In this document: positions 5,379 through 10,495 of the stretch, piece by piece
Layout: every line of letters begins with the position of its first letter
How positions within the stretch are numbered: position 1 is the stretch's first letter
DNA from: an uncultured bacterium
GTDB taxonomy: Bacteria; Cyanobacteriota; Vampirovibrionia; Gastranaerophilales; Gastranaerophilaceae
Direction of reading: 5' to 3'
Assembly: GCA_947365485.1 (NCBI GenBank)
Contig: CANAXK010000039.1
Coordinates: forward strand, 1-10,495
Length of the DNA: 10,495 bases
Notes under the pieces: model-generated
Database searches by the model: none
What the model saw: only the letters and a program-made list of their open reading frames with translations
Told to the model about the DNA's origin: nothing
Translations under genes and position numbers: made by a program

Positions 5379-6794
5379 TTAGTAGAAAATAGTTAACACT
5401 TCATCCGGATTCAAGCTGGAATCGTTAGTTGTGTTAGGTACTATTAAGTACTTAACTTCGTCAACAAATTCGTAGCATACACCGAACACACCGCTTGCAG
5501 CAAGCTTAGTGATGTTATAAACACCTTTACCAACAGTAATAAAGCTGCTTCCAACGCTCTTCAAGCCTTTAACAGGATGAAGTGATGCTGTGTCAGCAAA
5601 AGCATCTGACCAGTTGTCGCCGTATTCTTCAACGCCGTTAGCAACAACTTCTGCTGCTGAAGAAGCTGTTCTGCCTGCAACACCTGCAACTCTACCTGCC
5701 ATTGAGAATGGAGCGCCAAGCAATCTTGATATTACGTTAGGATTTTTCATTACATCAACCTGTGCGCAAGAAAGTTGTTTTGGTAATTCCGCACAGCAGT
5801 CGCCGTTCTTAATGCTTTCGAACTTAACTTCAACATAGCCAGGGTTCTTAACGCCAGGTCTTGAGATACCTGAAACAACACCCTTAACTGTTGAGCCAGC
5901 CGGGTAGCATTTTCCTGCAATTGTTACATCTTCGCAAGTCTTAGCTGTGAAAGTATCTCCAACATTAGAAGTTCTAGCACTGATTCTTTCGCTAAGTTTA
6001 ATCTTGATAGCAACCGGTTCATACTTCTTAGCGCAGTTAGTTGCACCATTAGAAGTATCAATTGTAAAGTTTGCCTTCATAGCGCTTAGCATATAAGCTA
6101 CCTGTTCTTTTGAAAGGTATTCATCGTTTACAACCTTGTCCTTGTCAGGAATGTTGCTCAAGATGTTTGAAGCGATAACCTCATTAGCAGCGCCTACAGC
6201 CCAGTTAGGAATATATTTAACAGGCTGGCCGTTGAATGTTGGAGTTGCGCTTCTGTCAACAGACAAATCCATCATTTTTGCGAATGTAGCAAAAACTTCT
6301 GCCTTTGTAATTGGTTGGTCTGGTTTGAATGTTGAATCAGGGTAACCAATCATAACGTCAGCTGTCAAAGCTCTATCAATCTGATTCTTTGCCCAGTAAT
6401 CAGCTGCAACATCAGTGTATTTGTTTGTTTTTACAGCTGTGAAGTTCAAGCCGTCAGCAATAATAAATGCAACTTCTGAACGCAATACAGGCATTTTTGG
6501 GTCGAACAAACCAGCGCGTTTTGTATCCATCTGGCATTTCATGTTTTTAAGCATTTGTTTTGCATAACGGTCAATAACAACGTTTTGCTTGCCCTGGATT
6601 GTTTTTACCTGGCATGGTTTGTAAACTTTTGCACCAACGATTACATCGTTTTCAGCGTTTACAAGAGTATGACCTTGTGAACCGAACATTGTCGGATGCG
6701 CATAAGCCTGAACATCAGCAACTTCGCCAGCCATTGCAACGCAAGAAGTCATACATAGCACAGTTACTGCTGTTAAAATTTTAGATAGTCTCAT
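5379..6794 (-). CDS. Secreted S-layer homology (SLH) domain protein
   Basis: A 471-residue envelope protein. Residues 1-22 form a signal peptide (cleavage after VAMA); C18 in MTSC only loosely resembles a lipobox. SLH-type repeats cover roughly 97-118, 126-178 (YTDV..DYWA..QIDRAL, then GYPDSTFKPDQPITKAEVFATFAKM, written here in parts) and 193-240. SLH domains bind pyruvylated wall polymers or, in cyanobacteria-like cells, tether the outer membrane to peptidoglycan. Residues 262-330 form a β-rich module (NVGDTFTAK, YPAGSTVKGVVSGISRPG). The tail is alanine/glycine-rich and ends in the aromatic pair FY. It has about nine cysteines outside the signal peptide, unusual for an exported protein and suggestive of disulfides. 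No OprB-type porin barrel is evident. The start at 6794 has AAAGGAG close upstream. The gene has its own promoter and terminator. Confidence 0.85.
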   Translation of the reverse strand: MRLSKILTAVTVLCMTSCVAMAGEVADVQAYAHPTMFGSQGHTLVNAENDVIVGAKVYKPCQVKTIQGKQNVVIDRYAKQMLKNMKCQMDTKRAGLFDPKMPVLRSEVAFIIADGLNFTAVKTNKYTDVAADYWAKNQIDRALTADVMIGYPDSTFKPDQPITKAEVFATFAKMMDLSVDRSATPTFNGQPVKYIPNWAVGAANEVIASNILSNIPDKDKVVNDEYLSKEQVAYMLSAMKANFTIDTSNGATNCAKKYEPVAIKIKLSERISARTSNVGDTFTAKTCEDVTIAGKCYPAGSTVKGVVSGISRPGVKNPGYVEVKFESIKNGDCCAELPKQLSCAQVDVMKNPNVISRLLGAPFSMAGRVAGVAGRTASSAAEVVANGVEEYGDNWSDAFADTASLHPVKGLKSVGSSFITVGKGVYNITKLAASGVFGVCYEFVDEVKYLIVPNTTNDSSLNPDEVLTIFY

Positions 6795-6820
6795 ACTTCT
6801 CCTTTCCTATTTACTCTCTA

Positions 6821-6851
6821 ATTTTACACCAAAATGTAAAATTTTATGCAA
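6821..6851 (-). promoter_or_regulatory. SLH-gene promoter with overlapping inverted repeat
   Basis: Minus-strand TTGCAT (6846-6851), a 17-nt spacer, then TGTAAA (6823-6828): modest 3/6 and 4/6 matches. An 8-bp perfect inverted repeat, ATTTTACA (6821-6828) and TGTAAAAT (6835-6842), covers the -10 box and part of the spacer, the right place for a repressor operator. Transcription would start near 6816, leaving a leader of about 22 nt. Confidence 0.5.
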
Positions 6852-7847
6852 TTACTTTTGTTTTTTTGTCATCAAATAAGCCTGAGGATAACAGTAATCC
6901 TCCCTGAATCCGATTCTTCTGTACATCTTCAAAGCCTTGTAATTGTTTGTCTCGGTTGTAACATTAACCTCTGAAAAAATACGCTTGCCTAACTTTGTCC
7001 AGTCAACAATAGTCTTGATAGAACGGTTGAGCAAATGCTCTGAAAACCCTTTTCCTCTGTGCTCTTTCTCTATAGCAACAAGCGGAATGTTTGCAATCCT
7101 GCCTCCGGTCACGTTTGCAAACGCAAATCCCACTGGAGAGTCGTTGTACAAAAGAACAGAAGTTACTTCCGGCAAAAACTCGCCGTAAATATCTTCTACA
7201 ATCTTGTTTATAATATCTGTTGTGCCCTCGATTGACTTGTACCTTGTATCATACAGAGCATCCTGTTCATCCCTGAACGATTCGTGGATAATTCGTATTG
7301 CTTCTTCCTTGTAAGAATCAGAATAGCTTACAATCTTGTATCCGTCCTGTTTTTCTGAAAGCTTCATGTTCTCAAGTATTCGCTCGGAAGAAGCGTTGCC
7401 CATCATGAATCTCAAAACAGCAAGCCCAACAAACTTGAACCCGTATTTTGCAATATCAGCAGTGAAAACTGACTGGTGACCTATCATCGGGTAAGAAACA
7501 ACCTTAATCTGACGTTCTGCCTCTGTTAACTCGAGGAATTTCTCTATCAGGAGTTTTATTTTAGTAATCTCATCTTCTGTACCAAGGCAGTGAATAAGAT
7601 TAAGCTCGATTGATTCAGAAATAGAAGTTGTGTAGACAAGAAACGCAGTAGGAATATCGTTTTCCTTGAGCACGATACATTGCATATAGTTCTTTTCAAC
7701 TGCGTCAAGAAATTCTTCGTAAGGAAGTGGCTCAAGCTCAAACTTATATTCGCTCACAGCCTTAGCTTTAAAATCATTGTACACACCGGCAAAGATTTTA
7801 TACACATTCTTGTTTAATAATTCTACTTCGTAGGTCGTTTCTGCCAT
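6852..7847 (-). CDS. GNAT-family N-acetyltransferase, probable tandem GNAT
   Basis: A 331-residue protein whose C-terminal half (about 170-328) is a recognisable GNAT acetyltransferase. It has the acetyl-CoA pyrophosphate-binding loop in VAIEKEHRGKGFSEHLL (R264, G265, G267) and the later motif VNVTTETNNYKALKMYRRIGF typical of the domain's final strands and helix. The N-terminal half (about 1-150) has a similar pattern (CIVLKENDIPTAFLVY, then YGFKFVGLAVLRF) but lacks the R-x-x-G-x-G loop. It looks like a degenerate GNAT copy, as in tandem-GNAT enzymes. The substrate is unknown. The start at 7847 has AAAGGA 6-7 nt upstream; that site overlaps the stop codon of ribBA 10 nt away, so the two are very probably co-transcribed. 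Operon membership hints at, but does not show, a link to flavin metabolism. Confidence 0.85.
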   Translation of the reverse strand: MAETTYEVELLNKNVYKIFAGVYNDFKAKAVSEYKFELEPLPYEEFLDAVEKNYMQCIVLKENDIPTAFLVYTTSISESIELNLIHCLGTEDEITKIKLLIEKFLELTEAERQIKVVSYPMIGHQSVFTADIAKYGFKFVGLAVLRFMMGNASSERILENMKLSEKQDGYKIVSYSDSYKEEAIRIIHESFRDEQDALYDTRYKSIEGTTDIINKIVEDIYGEFLPEVTSVLLYNDSPVGFAFANVTGGRIANIPLVAIEKEHRGKGFSEHLLNRSIKTIVDWTKLGKRIFSEVNVTTETNNYKALKMYRRIGFREDYCYPQAYLMTKKQK

Positions 7848-7857
7848 AAAAATTCCT

Positions 7858-9069
7858 TTACATTAAATGATGCATTTTTTCACGCTTGGTATTTATGTAA
7901 CGCTCATTGTATTTGTTAACTTCTGATTCTATATTAATGTTCTCATGTATTGTCAAGCCGTAGCCCTTTAGCCCGACAATCTTTTTCGGGTTGTTTGTAA
8001 TAAGGTTAAAGTTGTTGAACCCTAAATCAAGTATGATTTGAGCCCCAACCCCGTAATTTCTCAAATCCGGCGCAAACCCTAAAGACACATTGGCTTCCAC
8101 AGTGTCCTGCCCCATTTCCTGAAGCTTGTACGCCTTTAACTTATTCACAAGCCCGATTCCGCGGCCTTCGTGGTCTCTCAAGTAAATCAAAGCACCCTTG
8201 CCGTATGAATTTATCATCTTAAGCGCAGAATGAAGCTGCCAGTTGCAGTCACACTTGAGACTGTGGAAAATGTCACCGGTCAAACACTCACTATGCACCC
8301 TGATAAGAGGAATCCTGCAAGAGCCGTCATCCTTAACCATGGCAACATGCTCACAGCCCGTAATTGTGTCAGTGTATCCGACAATGTTGAAATCCCCGAA
8401 TTGGGTCGGAAGGAAGACTTCAACCTCGCGCTTCACAAATTTTTCTTTCTCAAGCCTGTAAGCAATCAAATCAGATACGGTTATGAACTTGAGATTGTGC
8501 TTCTGAGCAAACTCATGCAGGTCATCCCTGCGCGCCATCTCACCGTTATCCTTCATTATCTCACACATAATTCCGGCTTCCCTGTGCCCGCAAAGCCGGG
8601 CTAAATCAACCGTGGCTTCGGTGTGTCCGCATCTTTTTAGCACCCCGCCCTTTCTTGAAACACACGGAAAAAGGTGCCCCGGTCTTCTCAAATCAGAAGG
8701 CTGGGCATCAGGAGCAATCGCAACCTCAATTGTTTTTGCCCTATCAAATGCAGAAACACCGGTTGTTACACCGTATTTCGGGTGAGCGTCAATACTAAGG
8801 GAAAAGGCTGTTTGCATACTTTCGGTATTTTTTTCAACCATTTGCGGAAGGTCAAGTTTTTTTGCTATCTCATCAGAAATCGCGAGGCAAACAATTCCAC
8901 GACATTCTTTAGTGATAAAGTTTACAAGCTCGGGCGTAACACACTGGGCAGAGCAAATAAGGTCACCTTCGTTTTCTCTGTCCTCATCATCTGCAACGAT
9001 TACAGGTTTACCGAGCCGAAAATCCTCTAATGCTTCTTCAATTGTGTTAAATTGACCTGTGTTTGACAT
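7858..9069 (-). CDS. ribBA: Bifunctional DHBP synthase / GTP cyclohydrolase II
   Basis: Catalyses both entry reactions of riboflavin synthesis: ribulose 5-phosphate to 3,4-dihydroxy-2-butanone 4-phosphate plus formate, and GTP to diaminopyrimidine phosphate. It has 403 residues, the normal length for the fusion. The N-terminal RibB domain (about 5-205) shows the acidic metal site DDEDRENEGD (27-36), GHTEATVDLARL (148-159) and E170. The C-terminal RibA domain (about 206-400) has the zinc cysteines C262, C273 and C275 (SECLTGD...KCDC), EGRGIGL (301-307), YGVGAQII and TNNPKK; all key residues appear present. The ATG at 9069 overlaps the ribE stop as TAATG, indicating coupling. An in-frame TTG at 9075 is also possible and is better spaced (7 nt) from AGAGGA; the ATG lies 13 nt away. 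The product would differ by two residues. Confidence 0.97.
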   Translation of the reverse strand: MSNTGQFNTIEEALEDFRLGKPVIVADDEDRENEGDLICSAQCVTPELVNFITKECRGIVCLAISDEIAKKLDLPQMVEKNTESMQTAFSLSIDAHPKYGVTTGVSAFDRAKTIEVAIAPDAQPSDLRRPGHLFPCVSRKGGVLKRCGHTEATVDLARLCGHREAGIMCEIMKDNGEMARRDDLHEFAQKHNLKFITVSDLIAYRLEKEKFVKREVEVFLPTQFGDFNIVGYTDTITGCEHVAMVKDDGSCRIPLIRVHSECLTGDIFHSLKCDCNWQLHSALKMINSYGKGALIYLRDHEGRGIGLVNKLKAYKLQEMGQDTVEANVSLGFAPDLRNYGVGAQIILDLGFNNFNLITNNPKKIVGLKGYGLTIHENINIESEVNKYNERYINTKREKMHHLM

Positions 9070-9698
9070 TAGCAAAAACCATTCCTCTGTAGAAAATCTA
9101 CGCTTATTCTTGACCTATTATCACCCGTTGATAAAAATTTTTCAATATACTTAGACAAAATATCAGTCTCAATGTTTACAAAATCGCCCGCTTTTGACTG
9201 CGCAAGCGATGTGTTCTCAAATGTGTGCGGAATTATTGCAAGCCTGATTCTGTCTCCTGAAACTTCTGCAATTGTTAAGCTTATGCCGTTTATTGCAACA
9301 GAGCCTTTTTTCACAACGAATTTTGCTTCCTCCGGCTCGAGCTTGATTTCCAAGTCATAAAACCCGTTGACCGGCTTAATCGAAACAATTTTCCCTACCC
9401 CGTCAATATGGCCTGACACAATATGGCCTCCGAATCTTCCGTTCGCAGAAAGAGCTCTTTCCAGGTTAATTTTGTCTCCTATGCGAAGATTTTCAAGAGC
9501 CGAAATCCTAAATGTTTCAGGTGAAACATCTGCTGCAAAAGAATTATCAGAAATTTCTGTTACCGTAAGACACACACCATTAACAGCAATGCTGTCACCA
9601 TTTTTTGTACCACCTAAAACCAATTGGCATTCAACAACAAGTTGGTTTTTTGTGATACTTTGGATTTTTCCAACTTCTTCTACAACACCTGTAAACAT
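9069..9698 (-). CDS. ribE: Riboflavin synthase, alpha subunit
   Basis: Performs the last step of riboflavin synthesis, dismutation of two 6,7-dimethyl-8-ribityllumazine molecules into riboflavin and the pyrimidinedione. The 209 residues match the family length. Two lumazine-binding repeats are visible: MFTGVVEEVG...SIAVNGVCLTV (1-46) and GGHIVSGHIDG...GSVAINGISLTI (90-143), followed by IPHTFENT (156-163) and NIETDILSKY. The MFTG start at 9698 is diagnostic; the reading frame stays open 41 codons upstream but that stretch does not resemble protein of this family and contains the promoter. There is no Shine-Dalgarno site: TGCTATAAT ends 6 nt before the ATG, so the mRNA is probably leaderless. 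It is the first gene of the ribE-ribBA-GNAT operon. No FMN riboswitch consensus is present upstream. ribD and ribH are not in the window. Confidence 0.96.
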   Translation of the reverse strand: MFTGVVEEVGKIQSITKNQLVVECQLVLGGTKNGDSIAVNGVCLTVTEISDNSFAADVSPETFRISALENLRIGDKINLERALSANGRFGGHIVSGHIDGVGKIVSIKPVNGFYDLEIKLEPEEAKFVVKKGSVAINGISLTIAEVSGDRIRLAIIPHTFENTSLAQSKAGDFVNIETDILSKYIEKFLSTGDNRSRISVDFLQRNGFC

Positions 9699-9704
9699 AG
9701 GGCT

Positions 9705-9713
9705 ATTATAGCA
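9705..9713 (-). promoter_or_regulatory. Extended -10 promoter of ribE, predicted leaderless start
   Basis: Minus-strand TGC-TATAAT is a perfect extended -10 element, ending 6 nt before the ATG at 9698. Normal spacing puts the transcription start on or next to the A of ATG. No good -35 lies 16-18 nt upstream, as is common for extended -10 promoters. Confidence 0.7.
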
Positions 9714-9822
9714 CAAATTTAAAAGAAATGTTTTGCACATAGAGAAAATTTGAGCAGATATGATAAATTTGCAAATGCTCTTTAATCTTCTAAAGTCCAC
9801 TTTGTGCAGTGAAATTTGCATT

Positions 9823-9846
9823 AAAAAAGAGGCTATTTATGCCTCT
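9823..9846 (-). terminator. Intrinsic terminator (minus strand), overlaps a plus-strand start site
   Basis: Stem AGAGGC (9828-9833) and GCCTCT (9841-9846) with a 7-nt loop; on the minus strand it runs into TTTTTT (9823-9828). It would end the transcript of the membrane-protein gene whose stop is at 9979, after an untranslated tail of about 130 nt. The same stem holds the ribosome-binding site of a possible plus-strand ORF. Confidence 0.6.
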
Positions 9847-9967
9847 AAAGTTAAAAAATCTGGAGTTGATGTCCGACAAATCGAACTTTTTACTTCAACA
9901 ATTTGTTGATTCATTACAAGATGTAATTTTTATTTCCGAAATAAAAAGATATAAAAAATATGCTTAA
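9839..9967 (+). CDS. Possible small ORF, 42 codons
   Basis: A short plus-strand reading frame starting ATG-CCT-CTA and ending GCT-TAA. The product would be a lysine/leucine-rich peptide with an amphipathic middle (NFLLQQFVDSLQDVIFIS) and a basic tail (EIKRYKKYA). It resembles a genuine protein C-terminus more than noise, but I recognise no family. AAGAGG lies 6 nt upstream of the ATG, a good Shine-Dalgarno site, but it is locked in a hairpin with the start region. The frame is open back to 9794, so it could also be the remnant of a longer gene. No convincing promoter was found; a lone TATGAT at 9759-9764 lacks a -35. It converges on the gene at 9979-10440. Confidence 0.3.
   Translation: MPLKLKNLELMSDKSNFLLQQFVDSLQDVIFISEIKRYKKYA
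9895..9947. repeat. Three consecutive small palindromes
   Basis: Back-to-back hairpins: TCAACA-ATT-TGTTGA (9895-9909), ATTACA-AGA-TGTAAT (9913-9927) and TTTTTATTT-CCG-AAATAAAAA (9927-9947), each with a 3-nt loop. They lie in the tail between the membrane-protein stop and its terminator. Some self-complementarity is expected by chance in DNA this AT-rich. Confidence 0.35.
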
Positions 9968-9978
9968 TTTAAAATCAT

Positions 9979-10440
9979 TTATTTTTCAATTCTTAAATAT
10001 TTTTCAACAATTTTATTCAAATTTGCTTTCAATAAATCTTTAGTTTTTTCTTCATAGTCTTTGACGTTTTTGTCATAGTTATCCATGCCACCACTTGCAA
10101 TGTTTGATATTGCAATAGTTGTATCCATATAAAATTTTTCTAAATTTTGACTATCTTTAGTTTTTAACAAAAAATTATATTCTGCATAATACTTTGCATA
10201 TTTTACAAAAATGCTTTCTTCTGTCAAATTATCATTTATTATTGATTTTGCTATACTTGGGGCACTATGCAAAAGTTCCAAAGATTTTGAATAAATATAT
10301 TTTCGTCTTAATTCAAAAAGTTCTTGTTTTCTTTTTCTTTCATTTGTTATCCATTGCTGATATGCAATATAAGTTCCTAAAATAGTTATTGAAATAGGGA
10401 TTAAAGCATTTAAGTATTTAATTATTGTTTCTATATTCAT
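9979..10440 (-). CDS. Single-TM N-anchored membrane protein, unknown function
   Basis: A 153-residue protein. Residues 11-28 form one membrane helix (ALIPISITILGTYIAYQQW), followed at once by a basic stretch (TNERKRKQE) that should keep the remaining ~120 residues in the cytoplasm. That part is helical, charged and coiled-coil-like (ELFELRRKYIYSKSLELL ... VKDYEEKTKDLLKANLNKIVEKYLR). The arrangement matches small membrane-anchored proteins often seen in phage, integrative elements and other accessory regions, but I cannot name a function. Base composition is visibly more AT-rich than the rib operon (many AAA, ATA and TTA codons), consistent with recent acquisition. No Shine-Dalgarno site precedes the ATG; TGCTATTAT ends 6 nt upstream, predicting a leaderless mRNA. 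Confidence 0.7.
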   Translation of the reverse strand: MNIETIIKYLNALIPISITILGTYIAYQQWITNERKRKQELFELRRKYIYSKSLELLHSAPSIAKSIINDNLTEESIFVKYAKYYAEYNFLLKTKDSQNLEKFYMDTTIAISNIASGGMDNYDKNVKDYEEKTKDLLKANLNKIVEKYLRIEK

Positions 10441-10446
10441 AAAACA

Positions 10447-10455
10447 ATAATAGCA
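10447..10455 (-). promoter_or_regulatory. Extended -10 promoter, predicted leaderless start
   Basis: Minus-strand TGC-TATTAT ends 6 nt before the ATG at 10440, the same geometry as the ribE promoter. The -35 region is weak. Confidence 0.55.
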
Positions 10456-10481
10456 TAGTCAAAATGAAAGGAGAAATTACT

Positions 10482-10495
10482 ATGACAAAGAAACA
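10482..10495 (+). CDS. Start of a divergent gene, truncated by window edge
   Basis: ATG-ACA-AAG-AAA (MTKK...) with a strong AAAGGAGA ribosome-binding site (10467-10474) 7 nt upstream. It is divergent from the membrane-protein gene; the two start codons are about 40 nt apart, so their control regions overlap. Nothing can be said about the product. Confidence 0.55.

Noticed and set aside
9765..9820. Repeated AAATTTGCA (9765 and 9812), first copy in a 10-bp palindrome
   Set aside because: Too short and AT-rich to separate from chance; not positioned on a recognised promoter.
9699..9821. N-terminal extension of riboflavin synthase and FMN riboswitch
   Set aside because: The frame is open for 41 more codons, but the family starts at MFTGVVE and the stretch contains a perfect extended -10. 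No FMN-riboswitch consensus blocks are present.
1..10495. CRISPR arrays, tRNA/rRNA genes, insertion sequences
   Set aside because: No regularly spaced repeats, no cloverleaf with a GTTC-type arm, no rRNA-like blocks and no transposase-like protein were seen on either strand.

Overview
The window reads as a piece of a moderately AT-rich bacterial chromosome in which every long gene lies on the minus strand. My best guess for the organism is a non-photosynthetic gut relative of cyanobacteria (Vampirovibrionia/Melainabacteria, Gastranaerophilales type). The reasons are a secreted S-layer-homology (SLH) protein of the kind made by bacteria with a cyanobacteria-style envelope, small uncharacterised proteins with a short polar N-terminus carrying an 'SFG' motif, and small multi-TM proteins of unknown family. 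This is inference from protein style and was not checked by any search.

Layout, left to right. Bases 1-107 hold a nested palindromic segment. At 108-578 is a secreted NTF2-like protein with its own near-consensus promoter. At 637-1905 is lysC (aspartate kinase), also with a near-consensus promoter. Bases 2098-2336 contain no long ORF, but the minus strand has a promoter, a roughly 196-nt rod-shaped RNA fold and an intrinsic terminator in the right order. I read this as a structured non-coding RNA gene, possibly a 6S RNA. At 2338-2751 is a small 'SFG' protein. At 2832-5242 is a three-gene unit: two uncharacterised membrane proteins (overlapping by 8 nt) followed by a compact dihydrolipoamide-dehydrogenase-like flavoenzyme. 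At 5379-6794 is an SLH protein with its own promoter, a promoter-embedded inverted repeat and a strong terminator. At 6852-9698 is a tight operon of ribE (riboflavin synthase), ribBA (bifunctional DHBP synthase/GTP cyclohydrolase II) and a GNAT acetyltransferase. Bases 9699-10495 are more AT-rich and look accessory: a possible 42-codon plus-strand ORF, several hairpins, a single-TM membrane protein, and the first codons of a divergent gene running off the right edge.

How it works together: ribE and ribBA supply two of the dedicated steps of riboflavin synthesis; ribD and ribH must lie elsewhere. LysC starts the aspartate pathway to lysine, diaminopimelate, threonine and methionine. The flavoenzyme uses FAD, whose precursor the rib genes make, but the two units are transcribed separately. 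Most genes carry clear AGGAG/AAGGA-type Shine-Dalgarno sites. Two do not: ribE and the membrane protein at 9979-10440 both have an extended -10 box exactly 6 nt before the ATG, which predicts leaderless mRNAs.
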